From Porodaedalea pini (taxonomy: Eukaryota; Basidiomycota; Agaricomycetes; Hymenochaetales; Hymenochaetaceae), in assembly GCA_002794775.1 (NCBI GenBank), contig NBAY01000010.1:620001-684000 (forward strand): a stretch of 64,000 nucleotides of DNA, written 5' to 3'. A program made the position numbers and the translations under genes. Shown here piece by piece: positions 32,393 to 44,620 of the stretch (the first letter of the stretch is position 1; each line of letters opens with the position of its first letter). The notes beneath the pieces are model-generated. The model made no database searches. It saw only the letters and a program-made list of their open reading frames with translations, and was not told the DNA's origin.

Positions 32393-34347
32393 TTATGTGT
32401 ACATCATATAGACAGAATATATTACATTGTTGGACCAGTTGAGACAGTGACAAGGAAGCCTGTATCCACTCGATGAAGAAACCCGACACTAACAGAGATA
32501 ACTGCAATGATGATAGAAAGTGCGACAGTCCGCAGCACTGATAGACATGGTTTCACCGTAAAGCTTTGCAAATACCGAAGCGTCCGTTTCCTCATCACTG
32601 AATTTGACCCGACGAAGTTGAGATTTCAGCAGAGAGAATGCCAGCTCGATCGGGTTGAAGTCCGGAGAATACGCGGGGAGAAATTCCAGCTTCATGCCCC
32701 TGTGTGGAGTCAGATCAGTAAGAGCCCTGTGTCGCAGCATGACAGGTCAAAATAGATGGACCTTGACTCAATGAGTTCGCGGATTTCCAGTGACTTGTGG
32801 ATTGTGCAGTTGTCCATCACCACGACAGAGTTTTGGGCCGGCCAAGGTTGCATGTGGTCCAAGAGATCCCTGATAAATGCAGAGAAGGAGGTGGCATTGA
32901 AGGATCCTTCCAGTATTGTACAGTCAAGCATGCCAGTCAAAGTGATTGCGGGCAAGATCGAATACCTAGAAGAGGCAAGCAGTCAGATCTGCAGTCATAA
33001 AGGTAAGCATCGCACCTTTTTCCCCATGTAAAGATCACTTTCTGACATGCCTGATAACCCTGCAAAGCCCATGCTTTCTTCCTCAAGAAGGTATGTCGGT
33101 CGCATGCGCTCTTGTTGACAAAGACGAGCTGTTCTGCCTCATATTGAGATCCCATTCTCAATGTGTACCAGAGCTGAGTGGACTCGCTGCGTTCAAGTGC
33201 CCTTTTCAATATCTTGAGCAGAGTAAGTTTGCTGATGCGAAGCCATAAGCATCACCGCACTGTCTTCAGAGTGAACCCAGCCCGGCGCAGAGACCTCCAT
33301 ACTGTAGTGTCCAAAACCTTCTTGCCTGTTACCCTTTCCAGCTCCTCCCTCACCTCATCTAAGTACTGGTCCTTGCGATGCTCTATTGTGCTCAAGAGAT
33401 ACTATAGTTCAGTTAGCTGCAGCGAGTCATTACAATTCAAAAAATGCACTCACCTGTGTATCTGCATAATCAAGCAACCTTGGTCTTCCAGTCCTCATGC
33501 CCTCCTGTCATAAATGCCCCATGTGCTCATGTTGAGCAACAGTTTGGTGGATTGTTGCTTGATGGATATCTATTACCCTGGCCAGGTCATGCATGGTGAA
33601 GAGTCGTGACTGATACAGTCTGAATATGATGTGTCTTGCATCGTCTGAGAGTGCCTTGCCTGAAACCATCATGGAATGACCTGAGAGGAGGAGGAAGTAG
33701 AGTGTTGGCTTTCATGTTTGCATGGTGGTGGCTTGGCTAACACGTGCTCACGTGCTCACAGGTGTTGGTAGTATGCACAGAAATTTGAGTGTAGCAGTCG
33801 AAGCACAAAGCGAATGGACAGGAAACTTGCAGGGAAGATGGCTTTTATGTGTCCGATAATTACACAAAAAGAATCATAATCTTAGCGGTCTTCTCGCCCG
33901 TGCTGCAAGACCTGTTGTGAGAAGAGGAAGGTGGAAAGAGCTCAAAGTGGAACACAAACCTTGCTGCTGCACCATGAATACTGCATGGATTGGCTTCAGA
34001 CTTGCAGGAGCTGTTGGTATAGTCATATACTTAATTTACAGTCATGGGAAAGAATTTTATAGGTAGATGTAGGGGAGCCATAATTTTTGAATCTCAGTGG
34101 AAATGTATGAGAGAACAGACTGGCTGCACTTGTTTGATCTCCACCCACCTACACAGTCAATGTATTGCTCCCTATTTTACATATTTCTGCTCCTGAGAAC
34201 CATGCCTATTTTTTGAGTACTTAATGAGCAGGTACTGCGCAGAATTTACAGAGAAAATCAACATTTATTCTATTTTTCGATGTTTTGGCTCAGACGTGGC
34301 TCATTTCATGTGAAATGCACGTGTCGCAGGACTTATGAAAATGGCTG
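32347..34347 (-). repeat. Right arm (terminal inverted repeat, about 2.0 kb)
   Basis: Mirror of 24509-26510. The innermost part overlaps the 3' end of gene Y. Confidence 0.9.
32489..33672 (-). pseudogene. Tc1/mariner-type transposase, right copy, inactivated
   Basis: Exact mirror of the left copy with the same five exons and the same two defects (the TGA in exon 1 and Asn for the first catalytic Asp). Shared lesions mean that the arms were copied from each other, or kept equal by gene conversion, after the transposase had died. Confidence 0.88.
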
Positions 34348-34646
34348 TAACAAAATTCTACAAAGGAGCGCATACAAAGTTTAGCTCAGATGGTTTGTAT
34401 ATGATACGAACGTCTGCGTTCTTGTTCACCCAACATGCAAAGAAAGGTCAAGTAAATTCATAGAAATAAATCCAATATGGATCACGGCTATCATCCAAAC
34501 GCATAACATATATTTGCTGCAAACGAAATTAGGTGCACGGAAATGTATGACGGATATCCAGTAATGCAAAAGGGTATATATCTATCAAAGCTAATGAATG
34601 CATAAGAAAAAGACGAGCAAACAAACAAACAAACAAACAAACAAAC

Positions 34647-36313
34647 TCAGTCCATTTTGTCCTCACTCGCAAGCTCCGCAGCCAACCGCGCCAGCATTCC
34701 CTGCGCACGCGGGTTGCGCGGGAAGCTTTTTCCGTCTCCCGTCCCTCCTCCACCGCACAGAAGCCGGTACGCCCACCCGCGCCACCCGCGATTGCCCACG
34801 CCGACGAGCTGCGTCCAGTTCGCGCGTAGCCCGACATCGTACAGCCGGATGCGTCCGTGCGCATGTCGCACATGCCGTCGCTGCGCCGCGCTGAGCTGGT
34901 ACTCGTGCGTGGTGGGCATCGCGCTTGGCCCTGGTCCGTTAGATCTGTTGCGCGACAGGCTCTGCGTGCTGAGGAAGGGGAAGGAGGTACTTGAAGGGTT
35001 TGGAGGCGTGTTCGGATGGGAGATTGGATGGAGAGGCACGGGGTGTGGAGGGAAGGGCGAGTTTAGTGAGACGCTACCCGCAGTTGGCGGCGGCGTTGTC
35101 GATTCGGCGAAGGCAGGAGCAGAAGGCGGAGTTGGGAGGTAGCGCAGCAGCAGGAAAGGAGAGATTTTCTCTATTGTGGTCTGGTTTGTCCTGTTCGTAA
35201 AATGAGTCGATGGACTTGATCGAGCTGCAAATATAACTCACGAAGCGAGATAAACATGCCAGAGCAGGAACGAGCCTACGACAAGAGAGAAGACCGCGCC
35301 ATAAATCGAGAGGAACAGGGCATGAAGGGCTGTTCGCTCGTTCTGCGCATATCATGTTAATGGCTCTCCCCGAGTCTTATATGGCTATCAACGTGAAACG
35401 CACCACGAGAAACGGATTTAAGAACGCGACATAGACGATTCGACCGGCGAGAAGGCCAATGTATGTGGCAAGAAGAGTTATACAAAGAAGGAAGTGCAGG
35501 AAGGCTGTATAAGTCCAGTGGCCCTTCAAGTCGTTTTGAGAGATAATTGAAGTGAATGACTGTTGGAGTGACATACTACACATTTCTGAGCAAGCCATGG
35601 GCAATGGTGATCTGTGTAGCAACGATGTCAGTAGCACAAACGGCCAAAGGGAGGAAGGCACGAACCCATCTTAAGAACACAACGTCCACAAGCGGAGCAA
35701 TGATGTGTCCTCTCTGGTTTCGGTGCCCAGCACTTTCTGCACCACTTGTGTGGTGCATTGAAGTCATCGTCAAACACTTCGGGCACGCCTTTCTTCGTCT
35801 TAGGGCTGGGAGTCATGCGAAGAGCATCCATCATATTCGTTTCTTCATTATCATCCTTGTTTTCTTCTGGTGCATTAGGATGTGAGCCAGCATCTTCGCC
35901 GACGCGAATTGCACCTGGGTCGCGCACGACGCATACGAGAAGCGAGCACAAGGCAAGGAAGGTGAAGAGATATATAGCAAATAGGTGCACTGAGAAGAGA
36001 AACGGGGAGTCGTGTATGTTCAAGTAATAGGAGACAAGCATGACTAGAATGGAGTATTGCGGTGCGAACATGAGAACAAGCAGCACTACAGAATGTAGTA
36101 TACGCGCAGTTAGCAAAGAAACTGATGAAAATTTCTCAAAAACATACAAAGCAAAGGAAGGTAGTTCCACCACCGCTTTCTTTTTTGTGGCGGACCATCG
36201 TCCTGGCCATCGTTGATGTCTAATACAGAGTCGTCGTCGTCGCTGGCTGAAGCGAATTCTGGAAGTCTTTCGTAAGGAGCACGAGCGTTCGTTTCCAAGG
36301 TCAACAAAGGCAT
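34647..36313 (-). CDS. DHHC-type protein S-palmitoyltransferase
   Basis: Six exons (36148-36313, 35666-36085, 35577-35611, 35404-35523, 35242-35342, 34647-35190) total 1386 nt, 461 residues. It attaches palmitate to cysteines of membrane proteins. Order: disordered acidic N-terminus, two membrane segments, a CRKC...HHCSACGRC zinc region, the catalytic DHHCPWLAQKC encoded mostly by a 35-nt exon, two more membrane segments (LHFLLCITLLATYIGLLAG; YGAVFSLVVGSFLLW), the family motif TTIE, and a C-terminal NWTQL...GWRGWAYRLL region. The start is the ATG of MPLLTLETN. It is head-to-head with the dehydrogenase gene. A broken duplicate lies at 20836-22362. Confidence 0.93.
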
Positions 36314-36572
36314 CGTGAGGAGACGTCGTTGTTCGAGCTCAGTGTTGAGGCATGTATGTAGAAGATGGCTAGTCCGTCGTCGTCGTCAACTGCGCGCTGT
36401 GCCACGGTCTCGCGCCGATCGAATAGCCGGAGACGGTCACGTTCTCGCGTCCGCGGTCCTTCAGTGAATCACCACGGCTTCGCCTTCCTCTGATCGCACG
36501 TAAATATAGGCTCGTGAGGACGATGCGTGTCTCCGTTCTTTCCGCTGACCATCATCTGCAACGGCGAGCGCG
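36314..36572. promoter_or_regulatory. Shared divergent promoter, DHHC and DLD1
   Basis: 259 bp between the two ATGs. No clear TATA box. The duplicated copy is at 22363-22589. Confidence 0.6.
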
Positions 36573-38992
36573 ATGCTTCGTCGGACGTCTGCGATCTCTC
36601 ATGAATTCCGAGCCTGCTCAAGTTCCAGGTCCGTCTCGCACGCACTCAGAGCAAATATTTCGCGTCGCTACTCCACGACGGGAAGCTCCTCGGAAAGCAC
36701 GAAGAGCAAGCTGCGTTTGTCAGGTCATGCCTTGTCCTTCCTACTAGGCTCTGTCGGAACTGTTACTCTCGGCGGTCTGTCATACTATTTCTTGGGCTCA
36801 AAGTTTAAGACGGACCCGAGAGGCATGAAAGTTAAATTCGGCACGGCATTGGACTTCCAAACAGCTGTTCGCGTTCTGTGCTTGACCTTTCCGGAGGATG
36901 GCAGAGTCACGACCGATCCAGACGATCTCTATGACCATGGTTTCTCCGTGTATGATTACCACCCTGGTGTGTACGCCGCCTTCACTCTTCATCTCATTTT
37001 CTAACTCCCTGGGATATAGGTGCCATACACAGTGTAATAGTCTATCCGGAGTGTACCGAAGATGTCGTCAAAATCGTCAAGATTGCGACAAAGTATAGAA
37101 TGCCGGTTATCCCATACTCTGGAGGCACAAGCCTGGAAGGCCACACCCGAGGTGTATGTAGGCTTGGTTATAACCATCTTTATTTCGTCGAGCTTGACGT
37201 CTCTAGCACAAATATGGCGGCATCTGTGTAGACATGTCTCGTATGGACCGGATAATAAAAATAAACGGTGAGCGACTTCTGATGTTCATCAGTTCGCCCT
37301 TTTATTGAGACTCCGAATGCAGAAGCCGACGGTGACCTAGTTTGCCAGCCGGGAGCACGATGGATGGACATCAATGAAACTCTCAAGGCCAAACGTACGT
37401 ATGTTCTTTTTGAGCCCCATTGTTTACTTGCTAAATTCGGATATCTGGTTAGGCATACCTTTATTTTTCCCTGCAAGCAATCACTCAACTTATTGCTGTC
37501 ATCAGTATTTATACATCTTAATTAGCTCGATCCAGCTCCTGGCGCTACAATCGGCGGAATGATAGCTACAGGTTGTTCAGGAAGTAAGCTACGTTATACG
37601 AAACACGCACGTGGGTATCGATGATTTATATTTTTTGTTTTCCAGCGAATGCTGTTCGTTACGGGACGGCAAAAGCGGAATGGTTCCTCAACCTCGTGCG
37701 AATTGCTTCGTCTCCGACTGCAGTAGATTGTGTTCATATGTTTCGTTTTTAGACTGTAGTGCTTCCCTCAGGAGAAGTTATCAAGACAAGAAGACGGGCT
37801 CGGAAGTCTTCTGCTGGTTTCGACACAACGAAAATCTTCATTGGTGCTGAGGGTACCCTTGGAATCGTAACTGAAGGTGCCTTCCTATACAAGTCCCGCA
37901 CACCTGGAACCTGATTACAGTTTTTCGAACATAGCGACTATCCGACTGGCACCATTACTTCCTACAACCGTGGCTGTCGTGCAGTTCCCTGATGTCCGGA
38001 AAGCAACTGAGGCCGTGCGAGATGTGATGACACAGGGCGTCGGCATCCGTACAATCCTTTTCCCTCTTTGAACCACAACACGCGTCTTGACATCACTTAC
38101 ACAGAATGTGTCGAACTCTGTGACGACGACTTCATGCACGCGACAAACCTATACGGCATGTCCATGCGCAAATGGCCAGAGAAGGACAGCCTATTCTTCA
38201 AATTCCAGGGTCACTCACCCGACGCACTGCGCGAGACGGCGCGCGTCGTCAAGAAGGTCGTGGAGCGGCACGGCGGCACGGGCTTCACGCTTGCGCGGAA
38301 CGAGCGCGAGGCGACAGACCTGTGGACCGATCGGAAAAATGCGCATTATGCAGGATGTGCGCTGGTAGAGGGTGCACGAGGCTGGCCAACTGATGTATGG
38401 TGCGTTCGAGTTCGACTCCCTCCTCCCCCCCTTTTTTTTTCAATGGTTCGTCTATGATTCTGACGTATAACAATAAACATAGCGTCCCAGTCTCACGTCT
38501 TCCCGAACTCGTGTACGAGACAAAGAAGGACTTGAAGGCGTCCGGGCTGGTCTCAACTATCGTCGGGCACGCAGGTGACGGCAACTTCCACGCGCTCATC
38601 CTATTCAAGGATGACGATGAGTTGTCCAAGGTGCGCGAGGCGGTGCATCGCATGGTTGAGCGCGCAATCTCGCTCGACGGGACATGTGAGTCTCGTATAC
38701 AACTCACTTTGTCGTTTAATCGATGAGGTTGACTGGCGCGTAAAGGCACGGGTGAGCACGGCGTCGGGATTGGGAAGAAGGAGTTCCTGTATGAAGAGCT
38801 CGGGGAGGGCACGGTAGAGCTCATGAAGTCGATCAAACGCACACTTGACCCACTGGGCTTATTTAACCCCGGAAAGGTGAGCGTGTATAAATGTATTTAC
38901 GGGTTCACTAGCGGGTGCTGACCGATGCGACGAAAAAATTGCAGTTATACCCAGACAAGCCCACCGAGCACCCTAAGCTGCTTGAGGGGTAA
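36573..38992 (+). CDS. DLD1: D-lactate dehydrogenase (cytochrome c), mitochondrial
   Basis: Thirteen exons total 1704 nt, 567 residues: 36573-36966, 37020-37153, 37207-37267, 37323-37394, 37453-37472, 37526-37583, 37646-37695, 37753-37876, 37935-38048, 38105-38399, 38483-38685, 38746-38876, 38945-38992. It oxidises D-lactate to pyruvate with FAD and passes electrons to cytochrome c. The Arg/Ser-rich start (MLRRTSA) looks like a mitochondrial presequence, followed by a hydrophobic stretch. The PCMH-type FAD-binding region includes [14 protein letters not shown]; the C-terminal oxidase domain includes [12 protein letters not shown] and NPGKLYPD. Intron 5 (37473-37525) uses a GC donor, and exon 5 is only 20 nt. 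Confidence 0.93.
37473..37525 (+). other. GC-AG intron in DLD1
   Basis: The exon ends TTCCCT, the intron begins GCAAGC and ends TTAATTAG; the coding frame of the whole gene closes only with this donor. Confidence 0.8.
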
Positions 38993-39321
38993 ATTGACTT
39001 GTACTCTGTTTGAAGCTGGAGGTGGCGCACGTATGAGGCTCGGAGAGCCGGAATGGAAATGGACCATGTACTAGCCTACACATTATGATGGGATACGGGC
39101 GCGTACCTTCTGTACACCTCTAAGTGTGTATGCAAGTGCGAATAAACATACAAAGTGGCAGAAAGCACGCAAAAGAAAACGAAAGAAGCCGGACAGCAGC
39201 GAGGGTAGTACAACAAACTAGGGTGAGCCGACGCTCTGATGGCCGCAAGCAATTTTATCCTGGCTGCATGTAAACGCAGCCAGCCTCCCTCTGCTTCAAG
39301 GCACCGAAGGGAAGGAGGATA
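38993..39321. other. Intergenic between convergent genes
   Basis: 329 bp holding the two 3' untranslated regions. No other feature seen. Confidence 0.6.
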
Positions 39322-40941
39322 TCACCGCGCACCCTCAACGACAGCAGGCTGTACATCGGTGCTCTGAGCAGGCTTCTCCAAGGCAGCTTTCTCCATCGCT
39401 GCGCCGATGGCCTGCGTGCGGAAGGCGAGGCCCCGCGTCTTCTCGATAACGGATTGATATACGGGTAATGGCGGACGGTTGATCTCGATGACATTCTGTT
39501 GACATATATGTGTTAGGTAGGGCTTGGAAATGGGAGAGAAGACTGTGCAACACACTTTCTCAAGATCGATTTTCGCATCCGCACCCATGCGCGTCTCACG
39601 GATGAGGTTGACGATCCACTTCTCGCCTTCGTCTCGTGAGAGGTTGAGACGCTCCGATAAGTCCCTAGTGTATACTGTAAATAAAAGCCTTCGTGTAAAC
39701 TCAAGAATAGCACTCACGCAATGTCGATTTTGTGGTGGATGCGGCAATACGCTTCGCTAATGAGATAACGTGCATTATCCAAGAACTCATCCTTGAACTC
39801 CTGAAGGAAGAAATCATTCTCGACAACCTGCACCGCCGTCGTCAGCTCGCGCTGCGCCGCCTCAAAGTCGAACTCCAGATAGAGCTCCTTCAGGAACTTC
39901 GTAATCGGATCACTGAACTGGTATTCCTCGGTCTGCACAACCTTTACAACCTCCTTCAGCGAGTGGCGCACGCGCGACGAGATCGTCCCGCCGGCAGCGC
40001 TGGCCTTGCGCGCAAGCACCGCGGCGGTCGCGAGGTAGCGCAGGATCCAGGGACACGCGGTCTGGATGGTGTTGAGATACGCGGGGGCAAGGAACGTTTC
40101 GAGCAAGAGCGTACGTCCCTGGTCGTGGTTGAAGTATACGAATAGCGACCAGTGCAAGAGCCACGTGCGCGCTTGCAGCTGTCCGAGCATGGCACCCTCC
40201 GCAGACATCGTAAGCGACGGCGAGGACGTGCGGGAATCGATGAGCTCGCGCAGTTCATTGAGCTGTTCGAGCGCGATGTCCCACTTTCCGGTGAGGATGT
40301 CCGACGCGAGCTTCCCCCAGAGCGCGGAAAGGTTCAGGTCGTTGTCCGTCGACAACACGCGGAAATGGTAGAGGTAGTCGGCGGCACCACTGTAGTTCCC
40401 ATATGAGTATTGGAATTGGCCAAAATGGTAGAGTGCGGTGATTTGTTCGAGAGTGAGCTATAAGAAGGATATGAATGCGTCTTCAAAGTTATGTCGAAAG
40501 TTTGCGCACGTTGTAATGATCCTTCAAGTACTGCAGATTCTGCATTTTATCCTGCCGCAGCGCCTGCGCAACGTCCGGGTTCTCGATCACATCTAAGACA
40601 GCTTGCGCATCCTGTTCCAATCGCTCATTTGTCGAGACTGCGTTTTCACGCTTATCCGCAAATTCTACATGCATACGATGTTATCAGTCCATCGGCCACA
40701 GCATAATGGATAAACAACATCATGAAAGCATACCTTGTGGAATGTCTTCCCCAGGGTGAAGCTGTTCAAACAGGGCGACCGAGTAGTCAACCATGTTCGT
40801 GCCCTTCGCGAGCTCATACTGTGCTGCACGAACTTGGTCCTCAGGGAAGAGAGCAGTTTCGGTAAGGTGAGCAAGGAGAGGGAAGGCGAGGTGGCGGTCG
40901 ACGTATGGAATAATCGTCTTTGTCAAATCGTATTCAGCCAT
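39322..40941 (-). CDS. INT6: Translation initiation factor eIF3 subunit e
   Basis: Five exons (40734-40941, 40510-40664, 39718-40457, 39556-39664, 39322-39495) total 1386 nt, 461 residues. eIF3e is part of the eIF3 complex that holds mRNA on the 40S ribosome. The start MAEYDLT...VDRHLAFPLL matches the conserved eIF3e N-terminus. A central helical region is followed by the PCI/winged-helix end (ADLSERLNLS...GEKWIVNLIRETRMGA DAKID). The last but one intron must end at CACTAG (39665) to keep the frame. Exonic CpG-rich, intact, no oddities. Confidence 0.95.
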
Positions 40942-41924
40942 TGTGGGTAATGTCGAGCTCGACGTCGGCGTTGCGTGCCTTCGTCGTACGCAGTGAGTCT
41001 TTTGGAAATTTAGAGTTCAAAGAGCCTGCGACTCAACTGCCTCCTTCGCTCAGCGCTGTCTTTGCGAGCATCTCGAATTCTTCACGTTTATGCATGACTA
41101 GCACCTTCGCGATCTTTCTCTGTGAATATCCGCGCATGTAACTTGGAAGGACCTCACTTGGAACTTGGAAATCTATTTAATGTCTAACTTTCGGTGGCGA
41201 GCCCGTGGATACTCACTGAACCTCTGGAGGGCAAAGCACGTCTCATTACAACACTCAACACTATGCTTATCTTGTGGTTAATGTTGAGGAAATTGTCTGC
41301 CTATCTCTCCAAGGCTTTTGGTCCTCATAAAGAAGAAACTGTAAGAACAAAACTGATCATTGTATGAATTCTGGTAAGAAAGTGTGCCGGATGCGATTTC
41401 ATCTTTGCTCTTCTCGCCACGTGGCACATACTATAACGTCGTTATAACTCAGCTACTTTTTCTCGGACGTTCTCCGATTCACCTTGCCATACTCCGTTAC
41501 CAATAAAGTAGTGGAAACTCTTTCATATCAACTGGACTGCTCAATATGCGGCGTGATAGGACGAAGAAATGAAACCAAGCCATCGACGGTGATGGCGCCG
41601 ACGGCCATTTAAAAGTGCAAAGTGCCGCCGTCGGGTGCGCTGCAAGAAGCATAGCTCGACCATAACACGCGTCCTAATGCCCTCATTCATCAGCGCATCA
41701 GCGTGACCTTCAGAAGTGTACCACTCGGGATGTGTCGGCATCGACTCAGCGACTATTCCAGTTTCTGGACGTACTCCGTCGCTCCGGGACTTCAGAATCG
41801 CGTCATGAAAAAGTGAAGCTATTTAAGCAAGCCTGGTCCTTGGACTGGATCCTATCGCCAGTCAATTGGAAATTTCCGATCCGCGCGACCCGCCTCTACC
41901 CTTCTACCTGTCTACCTGCCCAAC
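40942..41924. other. Intergenic, divergent promoters
   Basis: 983 bp between eIF3e and the small secreted protein. TATTTAAG at about 41819, roughly 100 bp before the ATG at 41925, is a possible TATA box. Nothing else is recognised. Confidence 0.5.
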
Positions 41925-42465
41925 ATGTCCTCCCTCCGCACCCTCTTCACGATCTTCACCGCCCTGACGGTTCTTTTCTCACTCGCGTACGCCTCGCCCA
42001 TCGGGCGCCGTGATGTGTGGGTGCCAAAGGTGCTCTACCCGCGCGAGAATGTTGCCTGGAAGACCGGCTACCGACACAACGTCACCTGGGACACGTCCTC
42101 ACAGCCTGCCGAGATCACAAATCCTACCGGCAGCATCCAGCTCCGCAAGGACGGCTCGACCTTCCGTGCGTACTCTTTGAACAGAATCTGTGCCGCGCTG
42201 AGCGAGGCGAGTGATACTGACTGGATGCCATACAGCTGACGTCCTGGCCGACGGTTTCCAACTCACTGATGGCCGCGTCGAGATCACGGTCCCTGACGTT
42301 GCGCCTGGGTGCGGCTACCAGATCGTCCGTAAGTAACTGCTCGTTGTTACTTACGCCACCATATGTGGCGAAGTCTACTGGTACTGACGTTCTCATCCCT
42401 CCGAAGTGTTCGGTGACTCTGGCAACTTCAGCCCTGAGTTCATCATCGTCGCTGAGGGCGACTAA
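41925..42465 (+). CDS. Small secreted protein, Kre9/Knh1-type (PF10342-like)
   Basis: Three exons (41925-42165, 42236-42328, 42407-42465), 393 nt, 130 residues. A clear signal peptide (MSSLRTLFTIFTALTVLFSL, cut near AYA-SP) is followed by one immunoglobulin-like domain of the kind found in fungal cell-wall proteins: YPRENVAWKTGYRHNVTWDT, GSIQLRK, then VPDVAPGCGYQIVLFGDSGNFSPEF. The family binds or helps build wall glucan in yeasts; here it ends right after the domain without a Ser/Thr tail or GPI signal, so it is probably a free secreted protein. One N-glycosylation site (NVTW). Confidence 0.85.
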
Positions 42466-43218
42466 TATTTCGGACCGAACGTCATTTGCAACTTTTCAGC
42501 GGGTAGAGGCAACAATAACAAATGACAACTGGGCGGGTCGACTTCTACCCTTCGTACTCTCCGTGACGACCGGCTTATGAACCTACTCACGTCCGGACAT
42601 CATCACTTGCATCTCGCACTTTCTTTACTATCTAGCGCATGGACTCGCGAAAATGGACTCGTTATCTCTTATCTGGACTATCATCTTTGAATCTCCTGCG
42701 TATTGGCTGTATCCTGTACATGTATCCTGTACATGGTGCATGGATTTTGTTGGACTTTGTAACTCTTGCATGTCGGACTTGACTCTTTTATATTGTTCTC
42801 CAAATTGTAATACATCGAGCTAGTTCCCTGATTTACATGATATTTGCAATTAGAAATGTACCGTCCGTTATCTCGGCTTACCTGTCTGTGACTCAGACAC
42901 GCACGTGAAAGAGTTTACATGCATTAACAGGAGTGTTGGTAAGGCGTGACAACCGCCCGAAATGAAGGCATGCATTCTAAAAAGACAGTACAGTAGCATA
43001 ACACACACAGTGTCAAAGCAAGAAGCATCCGCGTCCTTAAGTGTCCTCCTAAATTCGGTAGATTCGCCTGATCCATCTTCGTCTCCGTGTTACTCCAGAT
43101 GCTTTCCACTCCTCCACGGGAGCGCTGTGCGGATCCATCCATGCATCATTCGTGTAAATCCACCCGTCTATATTGAGGCGGAGTTCAGTAAGAACTCGGA
43201 AAAGGAAGAGAGGAAATA
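42466..43218. other. Intergenic between convergent genes
   Basis: 750 bp, no coding signal. A short direct repeat of about 13 bp (TATCCTGTACATG) occurs twice at about 42714-42738. Confidence 0.5.
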
Positions 43219-44620
43219 TCACGGACCATCATCAGATTCTGCGGGTGTCCACGACGCCTCGAGGTCCTTCCGCCAGTCCTCCGTCTCGACGAAGGCCCAG
43301 CCCACCTCGAGTGAGAACGTGAGGTTGCTACTACATGCGATTAGCAAGATGAAAGGGTCGTATAGGGGCAAGAAAAAAGATAACAGATGAACATGCACGA
43401 TCCAAATAATCATAAAATGAAGTCAAGAGATGTCACGAACCTAACGTCTCCGCTTCCATCCATCCCTGACTCACTCCACCCATCGCGCCCGCGCGTCCAC
43501 CCCTTCCGCTCGCCAACTCGAAGCTGCGCCTTCCCAAACACCAATGCGCCGCCGGGGCCCGGGCCCAGGCGTTCGTTCTCCCAAAGCTCGACCTCCCGAA
43601 GCACACTCTTCCAATGGTGGTCTTCAAGTCGGTCGTCGTCGACAAGTCTAGTTATTCGCATGCGCACCCACTTCATGTATGGCGTGACCAATGCAGGAAG
43701 GTATGCAAGGGTGAGCGGATGCGTGATCGCAAATGGTAAGAGTCCGAAAACGAGGAATACGGGGCGAAGAGGGATTAATGGAAGAATGAGGAGGAGGAGA
43801 AATAATGTTATGACGGTGAAGGCAAGGATACTGTGGGAGTAGGGTGTTGAGAAGGTAAGATGTGGTACGAGTGCATATAGGATTATGTCATGTGTGTCAC
43901 CCCTGCAATGAAGAATAGAGGTAAGCGTATATCAGTATGATGACCAGCCATAAAAATGCGAACACAACGCCCATCAAATTTTGAATGGCTTGCAAATTTG
44001 AGAACCATTCCGGGGAACCTTCCGTCGGCTGGGTGTAAGGTGGTGAGCTAGGCGCTTCTACTTGTCGAGAGGGCGATGGGTTGCGAGTTGAGTGGGCGGA
44101 TAAAAGAATATACAGAAGTATAGCGTGCGGTATCAGAAGAACTAGTCTTGGAAAGTAGCCTGATAACTTGTTAGTCGTCACTCGTGAGGGCCAACTGCGA
44201 AAATATACTCACACAAAAATGCGTATGCGGTCATCCAAGCTGTCGTAACCTTCCACCCTTCTTCCACATTAAAATTTCCTCGACCCGGTCTTCCAGCCAC
44301 CACAGCGGACCGCTTTTCGCAGCAAACCGCCGGAAATGTGCAGTCGTCGTTGGCAAACTAAGAGGCTCTCGCGTCGACAGCAGCTCAGGTGCCTTACGCG
44401 GTGAGCGTGGTGTTGGGCTCGGAATGGCTATTCCGGATGCAAGTATGGCACTGGATATATTGAACGACTGTTTCGCCGGAGATTGCGGCACAGAGGAGGG
44501 TGAGGACAGCGAAACCATCGCATGCTCTGATTTTGGTGGCTTAGTTGTAACATTTGCTACCTTCGAGGACGATTGGACATCAATTCGTGTCGCATAGCTG
44601 GGTATCTGTACATAGTCCAT
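43219..44620 (-). CDS. Pex24-domain peroxisomal membrane peroxin, with apparent frameshift
   Basis: At least four exons on the minus strand. Exon 1 (44213-44620) encodes a Ser/Pro-rich N-terminus, then STREPLSLPTTTAHFRRF and WWLEDRVEEILMW, typical of the integral peroxisomal membrane peroxins (PF06398; Pex28-Pex32 group) that shape peroxisomes and their contact with the ER. Exon 2 (from 44159) adds YFPRLVLLIPHAILLYIL; exon 3 adds hydrophobic segments and the first dysferlin half (WENERLG...GWT); the last exon (43219 to about 43350) adds EVGWAFVETEDWRKDLEASW. Near 44258 one base is missing between ILMWKK and WKVTTAWMTAYAFL; as read, translation stops at 44231. Confidence 0.82.

Larger units (their letters stand above)
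24509..34347. mobile_element. Palindromic Tc1/mariner-like element with cargo genes, 9.84 kb
   Basis: Ends CAGCCATTTTCATAAGTCCT and its complement, flanked by TA (24507-24508, 34348-34349). The two arms are mirror images in perfect register (positions sum to 58856) from the tips to about 26464/32392, and similarity continues to about 26510. Each arm carries the same transposase gene pointing inward. The 5.9-kb core carries gene X (minus), gene Y (plus), a remnant of a second Y, a transposase fragment and a solo LTR. Both transposases are inactivated, so the element now depends on help from elsewhere. Confidence 0.88.
34520..36718. repeat. Segmental duplication, intact copy B
   Basis: Source-like copy of the block at 20690-22727, in the same orientation. 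Confidence 0.85.
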
